Part shown: positions 8,486-18,716 of the stretch, piece after piece | Numbering within the stretch: position 1 is the stretch's first letter | How the letters are laid out: each line of letters opens with the position of its first letter | NCBI GenBank assembly: GCA_001768235.1 | Contig: MENK01000011.1 | Span: 1-35,417, forward strand | Origin: Bacteroidetes bacterium GWB2_32_14 | Lineage (GTDB): Bacteria > Bacteroidota > Bacteroidia > Bacteroidales > UBA12077 | Length of the DNA stretch: 35,417 bases | Direction of reading: 5' to 3' | The notes under the pieces: generated by a model | Database searches by the model: none | Told to the model about the DNA's origin: nothing | Seen by the model: the letters and a program-made list of their open reading frames with translations, nothing else | Translations under genes and position numbers: made by a program

Positions 8486-11400
8486 TTATTCTAATTCGGG
8501 TTTAAAACCAACAATAAGTACATCATCAACCTGTTCGAAATCGCCTCTCCATTCGTCGAGACTTTTTTCGAGGTAAATTTTTTGTTGATCAAGGGGTAGC
8601 TTGTGAATCGTTAAAAGCATGTGCCTAAATCTGCGGTATTTAAACTTTTTACCCTCGGGGCCTCCAAATTGATCGGCATAACCATCGGAGAATAAATAAA
8701 AAATATCTTCTTTATTCAGTTTTATTACCGTTTTATTTATCTGCCCATCAACAGATTCATTAAGTAATCCAACAGAAAATCTGTCGCCTTTAATTTCTTC
8801 AATTTTATTATCGCGTATAAAGTACATCGGCCTGAAAGCACCGGCATATTCTAATACTGCATTTTTCTTATCGATTACACAAAGGGCTATATCCATACCA
8901 TCTTTAAGCCTGACATTATTTGTATCTTTTCCGAATGTAGTTGCTACACCTTTATTAAGATCTTTCAGAATCTGGTCTGCACTTTCCACGCCCTGATCAT
9001 CGGTTATATTTCTTAATAACTCAAACCCGATAATAGACATAAATGCCCCGGGAACTCCATGTCCGGTACAATCGACAATTGCTATAAATGTTTTATTATT
9101 TCTTTCGTTAACCCAATAAAAATCACCGCTTACAATATCTTTGGGTTTATAGAGTACAAACGAATTTGATAATAATCTTTTAAACAGGTTCATAGAAGGC
9201 ATAAGAGCTTCCTGAATTCTTTTTGCATAAATAATACTGTCTGTAATGTTTTTATTTTTAACAGTAAGTTCTTCTTTTTGTATTGCAATCTGTTTGGCTA
9301 TTTGTTCTTTCTCTTTGAGTTCCTGGTTCGATTTTCGCAAACTTCGTGTTCTATATTGTATTACCCAGAAAATAAGCAGCATACCAAAAACAGCATAAAA
9401 TAAATATGCATACGTTTCTTTCCAAATAGGTGTTTTTACAATAATCTTAAGGCTTGTACCTTCTTCGTTCCATATAAAATCACTGTTTGAACCCTTTACC
9501 CTGAAAACATATTTACCCGGAGGAAGGTTCGAGAAAGTAGCGTATCTCCTGTTTCCCAGGCTTATCCATTCATCTTCAATACCCTCAAGTTTGTATGCAT
9601 AGTTGTTTTTTTCGGGCATAGTATAATCAAGTGCAGCAAATTCAATTGTAATCAGGTTATTTTTATATGGAATTTCGATAGTATTATTATTTCCTATTTG
9701 TAAGTTTTGGGTTAATTTATTGCTTAACAATTCTATGCCGGTTATTACAATACTGGGTACAAGCTGATTTCGGCTGATCGAATCCGGGTAGAAGGCATTT
9801 ATACCTGAAATACCACCAAGCAGGATTTCTCCGTCTTTAGCTTTATAATAAGCCCCAATATTAAATTCGTAATTTTGTAACCCATCAGAAACTCCAAAAT
9901 TACTAAACTCTTCATTTGACGGATTAAATTTAGATACTCCACGGTTTGTACTCATCCATAAATTTCCGGAATTATCCTGTAGAATAGAATATATAATATT
10001 ATTGGGCAATCCATTTTTTTCGGTGTAAACGTTGAAACTTTCTGTTTGGGGATTAAACTTATTAAGCCCGTTAACTGTTCCAAACCACATACATGAATCA
10101 ATTATATCTTCGTATATGCATAGAACCTCGTTACTACTTATACAATCTTTGCATAAATAACCTTCTTTAAGGTATCGTTTAACTTTATTTGTTTTTAAAT
10201 CAAGCTTATTAAGCCCATTTTCAGTAGCGATCCATAGCATCCCGTCTTTATCCCGGAGTATTTGATAAATCAGGTTAGAGCTTATTGTATTGGTATCTTT
10301 CGGGTTATTATAGTAACTAATAACAGAATCGCCAACAAGTTTGTGCAGTCCGTTTCTGCATCCAATCCAATAGTTATTATCTTTGTCCTGAATGATATCG
10401 TATATCCTGTTGGTTTTAAATGTATTTATTAACTTGTCGGATGAAAATGTGGTAAACTGCCGGGTTGATTTATTAAAAAAATAAATACCATTTTGAGTAC
10501 CAATCCATATTTTGCCTTTGTTATCTTTAAAGATTTCATGAATAAAATCATTCCCTATACTGCTATTTGTAGTATTATATTTTAATACTTCCTGTTTTTT
10601 TCTATCGAACAAATGCAACCCCGTACCCCATGTACCAACCCACATAATCCCGTCATCATCAAGAAAAATTGAAGAAATATAATTGTTTGAAAACAATGGG
10701 CTATTGTTATTTCTTTTATCGTATAATTTAAAATCCTTTTTATTTCTCTCGAATTTGGCAATTCCCTGTAATGCACCAACCCACATGATATCTGACTTAT
10801 CCTGAATAATTGATGAAACATTGGTAATGTATATTGTTTGATTTTCAAAATTAAATTCATTGTAGGCTGTAAATGATTCATCGTTTTCGTTAAACCTGTT
10901 TAGCCCGTTATCGGTGGCAATCCATAAATCGCCCGTATTATCCTGGAAAATATCATTAACAATATTATTGCTCAAGCTATTAGAATCGAAAGGGTTATTC
11001 AAATATGATGTAAATTGCTGATTTTTTTTATTAAACTTATTTAAACCGCCATCAGTTCCAATCCACAAATTGTTTTTAGAATCTTCGTATATTACTTTAA
11101 CCCTGTCGTTACTAATACTGCTTTTGTTTAATTTATCGTGTTTATACCTTTTAAAGATTTCCAGTTTCTGGTCGAAAAAATTTAATCCGTCTTTTGTTCC
11201 TACCCAAATATTTCCTTCTTTATCTTCAAGTATAGAGAATTTGGTATTTACAGAAGTAAAATTAAAAACATCGTTGTAATGTTCGTAATGCCTGAATTTA
11301 CCTGTTTTCGGATTTAACCTGGATAAATAATTTATGGATTTAATCCAGATTAATCCTTTAGAATCTTCAATGACACTATAAATTTCATTTTCTTTAAGTT

Positions 11401-11779
11401 TCTCAGGATTTGAATCTTCGGCTAAATAATGTACAAAGGTGTTTGTATTGATATCGAGTTTATTTAAGCCGTAATTTGTTCCAACCCATATATTTCCCCG
11501 GGAGTCTTCAGTAATACAATGAATGTAGTTATTGGTTATTGAAGTTGTATCATGAGGTTCATTTTTAAAAATCTTGAAAGAGTATCCGTCATATTTATTC
11601 AACCCATCCTGTGTACCTATCCAGATAAATCCTTTTGAATCCTGAGAAAGGCAAAGTACACTTGTTTGCGATAAACCATTTTCAATTGTAAAAAGCTCTA
11701 CATTAATTTTTTGAGAAAAAGCAATACCAATAGATAAGCCAATTATTAAGAAAAATAATATGTGTTTTTTTCTCTTCAT
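8486..11779 (-). CDS. Propeller sensor with Y_Y_Y domain and SpoIIE-type phosphatase
   Basis: This is a 1097-aa transmembrane signalling protein. Residues 1-22 are a signal peptide (FFLIIGLSIGIAFSQ). About 25-665 hold around 14 Reg_prop repeats, each with the mark 'D..G.IWIGT..GLN', forming two seven-bladed periplasmic propellers. A Y_Y_Y domain covers about 700-782, and a membrane segment about 790-808 (YLFYAVFGMLLIFWVI). A cytoplasmic coiled coil (about 812-860, SLRKSNQELKEKEQIAKQ) leads to a PP2C/SpoIIE phosphatase at about 873-1093, with metal-binding motifs VSGDFYW (Asp886), VDCTGHGVPGAFMS (Asp903), LFSDGYADQFGG (Asp1032) and a final VDDVLIV (Asp1085/1086). Such phosphatases usually act on phospho-Ser/Thr anti-sigma antagonists; the target here is unknown. 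Blade sequence around 543-563 carries four cysteines. It is convergent with the hybrid kinase. Confidence 0.92.
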   Translation of the reverse strand: MKRKKHILFFLIIGLSIGIAFSQKINVELFTIENGLSQTSVLCLSQDSKGFIWIGTQDGLNKYDGYSFKIFKNEPHDTTSITNNYIHCITEDSRGNIWVGTNYGLNKLDINTNTFVHYLAEDSNPEKLKENEIYSVIEDSKGLIWIKSINYLSRLNPKTGKFRHYEHYNDVFNFTSVNTKFSILEDKEGNIWVGTKDGLNFFDQKLEIFKRYKHDKLNKSSISNDRVKVIYEDSKNNLWIGTDGGLNKFNKKNQQFTSYLNNPFDSNSLSNNIVNDIFQDNTGDLWIATDNGLNRFNENDESFTAYNEFNFENQTIYITNVSSIIQDKSDIMWVGALQGIAKFERNKKDFKLYDKRNNNSPLFSNNYISSIFLDDDGIMWVGTWGTGLHLFDRKKQEVLKYNTTNSSIGNDFIHEIFKDNKGKIWIGTQNGIYFFNKSTRQFTTFSSDKLINTFKTNRIYDIIQDKDNNYWIGCRNGLHKLVGDSVISYYNNPKDTNTISSNLIYQILRDKDGMLWIATENGLNKLDLKTNKVKRYLKEGYLCKDCISSNEVLCIYEDIIDSCMWFGTVNGLNKFNPQTESFNVYTEKNGLPNNIIYSILQDNSGNLWMSTNRGVSKFNPSNEEFSNFGVSDGLQNYEFNIGAYYKAKDGEILLGGISGINAFYPDSISRNQLVPSIVITGIELLSNKLTQNLQIGNNNTIEIPYKNNLITIEFAALDYTMPEKNNYAYKLEGIEDEWISLGNRRYATFSNLPPGKYVFRVKGSNSDFIWNEEGTSLKIIVKTPIWKETYAYLFYAVFGMLLIFWVIQYRTRSLRKSNQELKEKEQIAKQIAIQKEELTVKNKNITDSIIYAKRIQEALMPSMNLFKRLLSNSFVLYKPKDIVSGDFYWVNERNNKTFIAIVDCTGHGVPGAFMSIIGFELLRNITDDQGVESADQILKDLNKGVATTFGKDTNNVRLKDGMDIALCVIDKKNAVLEYAGAFRPMYFIRDNKIEEIKGDRFSVGLLNESVDGQINKTVIKLNKEDIFYLFSDGYADQFGGPEGKKFKYRRFRHMLLTIHKLPLDQQKIYLEKSLDEWRGDFEQVDDVLIVGFKPELE

Positions 11780-11853
11780 CTGAATAATGCTAATTTACTA
11801 TTTCTATGGTTTAATGCAAAGTATTCCAAAAAGTTTAATATTATTAATAATAT

Positions 11854-13752
11854 TTATTCTTCTATTTGCGCTCCTTTTGATTTGTTTAATTTTTTGTATT
11901 TCCCCGACGGAGATTGTATAAACTTTCCTAATCCGAGATATTGCCATTTTTCATCTATCGTTTTTATTGTTTCTTCATTTGAAATAAGAATGTTTGGCCA
12001 ATTCCGTTCGAATTGATCTTTTTTAAATGATTTACGTGTTCCATCAAAAAACACTCTTGTACTACCATTTATTTTCAACTGAATTGTATCGCGTTTAGGA
12101 TCAATATTTCCAAGCACCAACCAGGCAACCATGTTAAAGTCAGAAACATCGACTTCGGAATCAACAAACAGACAAAACCTGGTTGTTCCAAATTCTTCTG
12201 ATTCTGATAAGTTTTTCGCCAGGGTTTCCAGCTTACTACGGTTCTCCTTTTCTAATGCAATAACCAAAAGGTTTGCCGAATCGTAATTTGCATTTATTGA
12301 TTTTATTTCGGGATATTTCTTTATTAGTTTATCTATAGATTCTTTCGATATTTTATTTAAATTTTCATTGTTTTCATTATTTATTTCGTCTGGGAATTTG
12401 TTTGTTGCATCAATACCCAGTTTACTGCCAAAAGCATATTTTGTTGCAGAATGATCGAGAATATCTAAAGGCCCCATACTAAAATGCAAATCAGAATCGG
12501 GTTGAACATTTTTATTCATAACATGTAAAATGTTTTCGTAATTATGAATATCCACATCCGTATCGACAACAATTAAGATTTTATTAAACATCATTTGTCC
12601 GGCTCCCCATAACGAATTCATCACCTTTATTGCTTGCCCGGAATATGATTTTTTTATTTTAACTATAGTCAGGTTATGAGCAACACCGGCAAAAGGTAGA
12701 TCGAAGTCTATTATTTCCGGCAGCATTGCATATTTTAATGGAGTTAAAAAAATACGTTCAGTGGCTTTTCCAATCCAGGCATCTTCCATGGGAGGTATTC
12801 CAACAACTGTAGCCGGGTAAACCGCGTCTTTTTTGTGTGTAATACACGTAACATGAAATCCGGGGAACCAATCTGCTAACGAATAAAAACCGGTATGATC
12901 ACCAAATGGCCCTTCCCATATAAGATTTTCTTGAGGATCAATATATCCTTCAATAATTATATCTGCATCAGCAGGTACTTCTATATCCTGGGTAATACAT
13001 TTAACCAGTTCGACACGTTTTTTTCGTAAAAACCCGGCAAGCATAAACTCATCAATATTGTCTGGAACAGGAGCTGTAGCCGAGTACGTGTACGCCGGGT
13101 CGCCACCCAGGGCAACTACCACCGGCATTTTTAGTTCCAGTTTTTTGTACTCTTCGAAATGGCGGGCTCCTACTTTGTGTTTATGCCAATGCATTCCTGT
13201 TAAGTTCTTATCGAATACCTGCATCCTGTACATACCAACGTTTCTAATCCCGGTATTTGGGTCTTTTGTTACAACAACAGGCAACGTGATGAAACGACCT
13301 CCATCTTCAGGCCAGCATTTTAATACAGGTAAAATCCCCAGATCGGGATTTTTAATAACTACTTCCTGTGAAACAGCTTTACCTTTTATTATTTTAGGCA
13401 TCCACGATGATATTCGGGACAGGCCTGGTAAGATTTTAAGCTTTTCTATAAGGTTCTTTTTAGGCCTGGTTAAGTCACCAAATAATTTTTCAATTTCTCT
13501 TCCAATATCATTCAGGTTTTCAACTCCCAGGGCAAGTTGAATTCTTTTTTCTGAGCCCATCGAATTTATTAATAAGGGAAATCGTGTCCCGTTATTTTCG
13601 AATAAAAGAGCCTTCCCTCCGTTTGGAGATTTTGAAAACCTGTCAACAATTTCAGTAATTTCTAACTCGGGATTAACAAACTCTTTAACACGAATCAGTT
13701 CATTATTTTCTTCTAATTTTTGGATAAAATGCCGCAATGATTTATAAGCCAT
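11854..13752 (-). CDS. UbiD-family decarboxylase (probable menaquinone-related)
   Basis: This 632-aa prenylated-FMN-dependent decarboxylase family protein is cytoplasmic. The N-terminal part begins with the usual LRHFIQKLEENNELIRV. The family core shows NVGMYRMQVFD (171-181), MHWHKHKVGARHFE (187-200), VALGGDPAYTYSATAP (213-228) and EGPFGDHTGFYS (280-291). The last contains the conserved Glu and the metal/cofactor region of UbiD active sites. It is longer than E. coli UbiD (about 497 aa). The excess is a C-terminal region after about 450 with an Asn/Glu-rich linker (INNENNENLNK), as seen in long Bacteroidota homologues annotated as menaquinone biosynthesis decarboxylases. Substrate cannot be read from sequence; a quinone-pathway role is inference. 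No ubiX or mqn/men gene is adjacent. Confidence 0.85.
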   Translation of the reverse strand: MAYKSLRHFIQKLEENNELIRVKEFVNPELEITEIVDRFSKSPNGGKALLFENNGTRFPLLINSMGSEKRIQLALGVENLNDIGREIEKLFGDLTRPKKNLIEKLKILPGLSRISSWMPKIIKGKAVSQEVVIKNPDLGILPVLKCWPEDGGRFITLPVVVTKDPNTGIRNVGMYRMQVFDKNLTGMHWHKHKVGARHFEEYKKLELKMPVVVALGGDPAYTYSATAPVPDNIDEFMLAGFLRKKRVELVKCITQDIEVPADADIIIEGYIDPQENLIWEGPFGDHTGFYSLADWFPGFHVTCITHKKDAVYPATVVGIPPMEDAWIGKATERIFLTPLKYAMLPEIIDFDLPFAGVAHNLTIVKIKKSYSGQAIKVMNSLWGAGQMMFNKILIVVDTDVDIHNYENILHVMNKNVQPDSDLHFSMGPLDILDHSATKYAFGSKLGIDATNKFPDEINNENNENLNKISKESIDKLIKKYPEIKSINANYDSANLLVIALEKENRSKLETLAKNLSESEEFGTTRFCLFVDSEVDVSDFNMVAWLVLGNIDPKRDTIQLKINGSTRVFFDGTRKSFKKDQFERNWPNILISNEETIKTIDEKWQYLGLGKFIQSPSGKYKKLNKSKGAQIEE

Positions 13753-13785
13753 AATTTATTTTTTAGAATATTGCTCTCTATACTA

Positions 13786-13793
13786 CAAAAATA
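13786..13793 (-). promoter_or_regulatory. Putative -7 box for the UbiD-family gene
   Basis: The minus strand reads TATTTTTG, a full TAnnTTTG match, about 34 nt upstream of the ATG and downstream of the enolase terminator. No -33 TTG was found at the expected spacing. Confidence 0.3.
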
Positions 13794-13826
13794 GAAAATA
13801 AGAGTTTCGTTTAATTTACTTTTTAA

Positions 13827-13864
13827 AAATGGAAATGGCTGAGCAATGCCAGCCATTTCCATTT
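13827..13864 (-). terminator. Intrinsic terminator of eno
   Basis: A perfect 14-bp inverted repeat (13827-13840 with 13851-13864), plus one more G-C pair at the loop, has an 8-nt loop. The minus-strand RNA ends in a run of U. It begins 13 nt after the enolase stop codon and separates eno from the downstream UbiD-family gene. Confidence 0.9.
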
Positions 13865-13877
13865 AGAAACATTGTAA

Positions 13878-15167
<1,290 letters not shown>

Positions 15168-15208
15168 TTATATGATTTAATGAATATTTCTTATTAAATG
15201 AAAGCTAT

Positions 15209-15241
15209 CAAATTTAGTGAATTCTGAACATATATTTGCAA
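15209..15241 (-). promoter_or_regulatory. Putative eno promoter
   Basis: On the minus strand TTG (15241-15239), a 22-nt spacer and TAAATTTG (15216-15209) give a full match to the Bacteroidota -7 box with a slightly long spacer. The predicted leader is about 40 nt. It lies between the ribosomal-operon terminator and eno. Confidence 0.5.
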
Positions 15242-15270
15242 GAACGAATTAAAAAGTAATCAAATACCAC

Positions 15271-15300
15271 AAAAAAATAGCGGGAGTTACCCGCTATTTT
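15271..15300 (-). terminator. Terminator of the ribosomal operon
   Basis: A perfect 11-bp stem (15274-15284 with 15290-15300, core AGCGGG/CCCGCT) and a 5-nt loop are followed on the minus strand by an unbroken run of U (complement of A at 15271-15277). It starts 21 nt after the rplQ stop. Confidence 0.92.
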
Positions 15301-15321
15301 CAATATTTTAAAAGAATTTTC

Positions 15322-15879
15322 TTATTCTTTATTTTCTGTTTCTTCAGTTTTTTCTTCATCCGTTGAAGCAGTTTCTTGATTTTTAACTTCTTCAACAGGT
15401 TGGATCGTTTCTTCTACTTTAGCTTTAGCTTCTACAGTTTCAGATTTTTTCGTGCTGCTTTTTCTTCTACGGCGAGTAGTCGATTTTGCTTTAGCATCGG
15501 ATTTTGCAGATAACAGGTTTTCGTTGAAATCTACCAATTCGATAATGCACATATCAGCATTATCACCAAGCCTGAAACCTGTTTTCAGAATCCTAGTATA
15601 TCCTCCTGGCCTGTCAGCTATTTTAACACCTACTTCTCTGAACAATTCGGTAACAGCTTCTTTGTTTTGTAAATGACTGAAAACTTCTCTACGAGAGTGG
15701 GTTGAATCATCTTTTGCTTTTGTAATTAATGGTTCAACATATATACGTAAAGCTTTTGCTTTAGCAACAGTTGTAGATATTTTCTTGTGTAAGATTAATG
15801 ATGCAGCCATATTTGCCAGCATCGCCTTTCTATGCGCACTTGTTCTACCTAAGTGATTAAATGATTTTCTATGTCTCAT
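15322..15879 (-). CDS. rplQ: 50S ribosomal protein L17 with long acidic/basic tail
   Basis: This large-subunit protein is last in the alpha operon. Residues 1-120 are the full L17 fold ([39 protein letters not shown]). Residues 121-185 form an extra low-complexity tail: first Lys/Arg-rich ([13 protein letters not shown]), then Glu-rich ([22 protein letters not shown]). E. coli L17 has 127 residues, so the tail adds about 60. Extended L17 tails are known in this phylum; the role is unknown and the tail is probably disordered. The gene starts 4 nt after rpoA, and a strong AAGGAG lies in the last rpoA codons 7 nt before its ATG. Confidence 0.97.
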   Translation of the reverse strand: MRHRKSFNHLGRTSAHRKAMLANMAASLILHKKISTTVAKAKALRIYVEPLITKAKDDSTHSRREVFSHLQNKEAVTELFREVGVKIADRPGGYTRILKTGFRLGDNADMCIIELVDFNENLLSAKSDAKAKSTTRRRRKSSTKKSETVEAKAKVEETIQPVEEVKNQETASTDEEKTEETENKE

Positions 15880-15883
15880 CCTT

Positions 15884-16876
15884 TTACTCCTTGTCTAATT
15901 TGTACTTAGTAATGTCCATTCCGAATGTTAGACTTTTCTCGCTAAGTAAATCTTCTAATTCAGTTAACGACTTTTTACCAAAGTTTCTGAATTTTAATAA
16001 ATCGTTTTTATTGTATTTTACCAGGTCTCCTAATGTATCCACTTCAGCAGCTTTTAAGCAATTTAAAGCACGTACCGAAAGATCTAGGTCAACTAATCTT
16101 GATTTAAGAAGCTGACGCATGTGAAGTACTTCTTCGTCGAACTCTTCGTTTACATGCCTGTCGTCAGAATCAAGTGTTATTTTCTCGTCTGAGAATAACA
16201 TCAGGTGATAAATCAGGATTTTTGCTGCTTCTTTTAATGCATCTTTTGGATGTATTGAACCATCGGATTCGATTTCGAAAACCAGCTTTTCGAAGTCTGT
16301 TTTTTGTTCAACCCGATAATTTTCGATAGCATATTTTACATTTCGAATAGGAGTGTAAATTGAATCGATAGCTATAACACCAAACTCTGCATCAACAGAT
16401 TTATTTTCTTCTGCAGGAACATAACCTCTGCCTTTATGGATATTGATTTCCATGTGTAGCTTAACATCGGGTTCCATTTCACAGATTACTAAATCAGGGT
16501 TTAATACTTTAAAGTTTGTTAAAAAGTTATTTAAATCACCTGCTTTGAATTCTTTTTGTCCTGAAAGCGTTACATTAATTTTTTCATCTTCAGTATCTTC
16601 TACGTGGCATTTAAACCTTACTTGTTTGAGGTTTAATATTATTTCGCTCACATCCTGAACAACGCCAGCTATTGTAGAAAACTCATGTTCAACACCGTCA
16701 ATTTTAATTGATGTAATGGCATATCCTTCCAATGATGATAATAAAATCCTTCGTAAAGAATTGCCGACAGTAATACCATATCCTGGCTCTAATGGGCGAA
16801 ACTCAAACTTGCCATAGGTTTCGTTTGCTTCGATCATTATTACTTTATCGGGCTTTTGAAATGCTAATATTGCCAT
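15884..16876 (-). CDS. rpoA: RNA polymerase alpha subunit
   Basis: This is the 330-aa scaffold subunit of RNA polymerase. The N-terminal dimerisation domain (1 to about 235) has the typical [22 protein letters not shown] and the beta/beta'-contacting segment [11 protein letters not shown]. After an acidic linker ([15 protein letters not shown]), the C-terminal domain (about 265-325) holds the helix-hairpin-helix DNA/activator-binding fold, [20 protein letters not shown] and [19 protein letters not shown]. That includes the Arg and Asn that contact UP elements in E. coli. It lies 18 nt after rpsD. The last two sense codons AAG GAG double as the rplQ Shine-Dalgarno. Confidence 0.98.
   Translation of the reverse strand: MAILAFQKPDKVIMIEANETYGKFEFRPLEPGYGITVGNSLRRILLSSLEGYAITSIKIDGVEHEFSTIAGVVQDVSEIILNLKQVRFKCHVEDTEDEKINVTLSGQKEFKAGDLNNFLTNFKVLNPDLVICEMEPDVKLHMEINIHKGRGYVPAEENKSVDAEFGVIAIDSIYTPIRNVKYAIENYRVEQKTDFEKLVFEIESDGSIHPKDALKEAAKILIYHLMLFSDEKITLDSDDRHVNEEFDEEVLHMRQLLKSRLVDLDLSVRALNCLKAAEVDTLGDLVKYNKNDLLKFRNFGKKSLTELEDLLSEKSLTFGMDITKYKLDKE
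15887..15892 (-). promoter_or_regulatory. Strong Shine-Dalgarno for rplQ inside the end of rpoA
   Basis: The minus strand reads AAGGAG, then TAAAAGG, then ATG: a 7-nt spacing. The motif is made by the last Lys-Glu codons of rpoA. It stands out because most genes in the window show only A/T-rich leaders. Confidence 0.65.
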
Positions 16877-16894
16877 AAATAATGAGTAATTATT

Positions 16895-17503
16895 TTATTT
16901 AGAATATAATTCTACAATTAACTGTTCTTTAATATTTTCAGGGATTTCAGAACGTTCAGGCGCATTAAGGAATCTTCCGGCCATTTGTTCGTTATCCCAC
17001 TCTAACCAAGAATATTTATTGTGGCGGGCAGAAGCAATACTGTTAGTAATTGCTTCAAGAGCTTTTGATTTCTCTCTAACGCTGATAATATCACCTGATT
17101 TTACCGAGTAAGAAGGTATATTTACAATATGACCATTCACGGTAATATGTTTGTGCGAAACAAATTGTCGGGCTGCACTTCGTGTGGGTGCGATACCTAA
17201 TCTAAAAACAACATTATCGAGTCTTGATTCGAGTAGTTTTAATAAGTTTTCGCCGGTAATACCTTTTGTTCTTAAAGCGTGATCAAATAAATTGTAGAAT
17301 TGTTTTTCCAATACACCGTAGGTATATTTTGCTTTTTGTTTCTCCATTAATTGAGCGCCGTATTCTGATTGCTTTCTTCTTCTTTTATTAGCACCATGTT
17401 GGCCTGGAGGAAAATTTTTCTTTTCGAAATATTTATCAGGTCCAAAAATAGGTTCTCCTAATTTCCTCGCAATTTTTGATTTTGGTCCAGTATATCTTGC
17501 CAT
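16895..17503 (-). CDS. rpsD: 30S ribosomal protein S4
   Basis: This 202-aa primary 16S rRNA-binding protein nucleates 30S assembly. The N-terminus ([18 protein letters not shown]...) lacks the four zinc-binding cysteines found in some S4 proteins. The S4 RNA-binding domain covers about 92-155 ([33 protein letters not shown], a common marker). Length is normal. The 51-nt gap to rpsK is the longest inside the operon; I saw no hairpin in it. In E. coli S4 represses this operon by binding a leader upstream of rpsM; no such pseudoknot was recognised here. Confidence 0.98.
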   Translation of the reverse strand: MARYTGPKSKIARKLGEPIFGPDKYFEKKNFPPGQHGANKRRRKQSEYGAQLMEKQKAKYTYGVLEKQFYNLFDHALRTKGITGENLLKLLESRLDNVVFRLGIAPTRSAARQFVSHKHITVNGHIVNIPSYSVKSGDIISVREKSKALEAITNSIASARHNKYSWLEWDNEQMAGRFLNAPERSEIPENIKEQLIVELYSK

Positions 17504-17554
17504 GAATCTAAATTATTTATCTTTTTTATTCAACCTCATTTATTAAATTAATCC

Positions 17555-17944
17555 TTACACTCTGCGTCTTGCAGGAGGACGACACCCATTGTGTGGTAAT
17601 GGAGTTACGTCAACTATTTCAGTAACTTCAATTCCTACGTTATGGATTGTACGAATAGCAGATTCTCTACCAGAACCTGGTCCTTTAACATACACTTTTA
17701 CTTTTCTTAATCCTTGATCAAAAGCTACTTTAGCACAATCTTCTGCCGCCATTTGAGCTGCATAAGGTGTATTCTTTTTCGAGCCTCTAAATCCTTTCTT
17801 CCCTGATGATGACCAGGAAATAACCTGGCCATTATTATTTGTCATTGAAATAATAACATTATTAAAAGAAGCATGGATATGAGCTTGTCCTGTAGCTTCA
17901 ACCTTAACAACTCTTTTCTTAGATGTTCCAGTCTTTTTTGCCAT
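17555..17944 (-). CDS. rpsK: 30S ribosomal protein S11
   Basis: This 129-aa protein of the 30S platform helps form the mRNA exit channel near the anti-Shine-Dalgarno. Family motifs are [45 protein letters not shown] and the C-terminus [12 protein letters not shown]. Full length, ATG start, 10 nt after rpsM. Confidence 0.98.
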   Translation of the reverse strand: MAKKTGTSKKRVVKVEATGQAHIHASFNNVIISMTNNNGQVISWSSSGKKGFRGSKKNTPYAAQMAAEDCAKVAFDQGLRKVKVYVKGPGSGRESAIRTIHNVGIEVTEIVDVTPLPHNGCRPPARRRV

Positions 17945-17954
17945 TTTTCTTTAC

Positions 17955-18332
17955 CTATTTAGTTGCTTTCTTTTTGTTAGCAATCGTTTTTCTTTTCCCT
18001 TTTCTGGTTCTTGCATTGTTTTTTGTACTTTGTCCACGTAATGGTAATCCAAGACGATGTCTTATACCTCTGTAGCATCCAATATCCATTAAACGTTTAA
18101 TATTCATTTGGACTTCCGAACGCAAAACTCCTTCTACTTTGTATTTTTCGTTGATAATTTCTCTGACTTTCGCGATTTGATCATCATTCCAGTCCTTTAC
18201 TTTAATATCATGATCGATACCAGCATCATTTAAGATTGTTACTGCTGCATTTCGACCAATTCCGTAGATATAGGTTAATCCTATTACACCTCTTTTATTC
18301 TTCGGTAAATCTACTCCTACAATTCTTGCCAT
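17955..18332 (-). CDS. rpsM: 30S ribosomal protein S13
   Basis: This 125-aa protein of the 30S head contacts the P-site tRNA and bridges to the 50S through L5. It begins [15 protein letters not shown] and has the helix-two-turn-helix region [13 protein letters not shown] and the C-terminal basic tail [22 protein letters not shown] reading starting three codons upstream would use TTG (at 18339-18341); the ATG at 18332 gives the conserved family N-terminus and is preferred. It lies 34 nt after rpmJ. Confidence 0.97.
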   Translation of the reverse strand: MARIVGVDLPKNKRGVIGLTYIYGIGRNAAVTILNDAGIDHDIKVKDWNDDQIAKVREIINEKYKVEGVLRSEVQMNIKRLMDIGCYRGIRHRLGLPLRGQSTKNNARTRKGKRKTIANKKKATK

Positions 18333-18366
18333 AAATCTCAATTAATTAAAGTGCAAATTTAATAAT

Positions 18367-18483
18367 TTATCCTTGTCGCTGTTTAAACTTAGGATTTTTT
18401 TTGTTAATAACGTATAGTCTGCCTTTTCGTCTTACAATTTTACAGTCGGCGCTACGTTTCTTTACGGATGCTCTAACTTTCAT
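18367..18483 (-). CDS. rpmJ: 50S ribosomal protein L36
   Basis: This tiny 38-aa protein starts [15 protein letters not shown] and ends NPKFKQRQG, as in the L36 family. The zinc ribbon of classical L36 (three Cys, one His) is reduced to one cysteine (Cys14), so this is the zinc-free form. It lies between infA (12 nt) and rpsM (34 nt), its usual place. Confidence 0.95.
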   Translation of the reverse strand: MKVRASVKKRSADCKIVRRKGRLYVINKKNPKFKQRQG

Positions 18484-18495
18484 TTTTTTATTTTT

Positions 18496-18714
18496 TTATT
18501 TATACCTGTAACTTATTCTTCCTTTTGTTAAATCGTAAGGTGACATTTCAACCTTTACTTTATCTCCCGGTAAAATTTTGATATAATGCATTCTCATTTT
18601 ACCTGAAATATGTGCTGTAATAACATGGCCGTTTTCTAATTCAACCCTAAACATTGCATTTGATAATGCTTCAATAATTGTTCCGTCTTGTTCAATTGAT
18701 GGTTGTTTTGCCAT
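18496..18714 (-). CDS. infA: Translation initiation factor IF-1
   Basis: This 72-aa S1-type OB-fold protein binds the 30S A site during initiation. It has the family sequence [38 protein letters not shown] and [13 protein letters not shown], and full length. It starts 2 nt after the map stop, so the two are probably translationally coupled, and precedes rpmJ by 12 nt. Confidence 0.97.
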   Translation of the reverse strand: MAKQPSIEQDGTIIEALSNAMFRVELENGHVITAHISGKMRMHYIKILPGDKVKVEMSPYDLTKGRISYRYK

Positions 18715-18716
18715 AA

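Noticed and set aside
11837-11854. Perfect 18-bp AT palindrome at the end of the UbiD-family gene
   Set aside because: It is made only of A and T with no loop or U-tract, so it is weak as a terminator and could arise by chance in this AT-rich DNA.
13058-13540. 160-codon open frame on the + strand
   Set aside because: It lies fully inside the UbiD-family gene on the other strand; the encoded sequence is a shadow with no family features.
18333-18341. Start of rpsM three codons upstream
   Set aside because: It would need a TTG start; the ATG at 18332 gives the conserved [11 protein letters not shown]-terminus.
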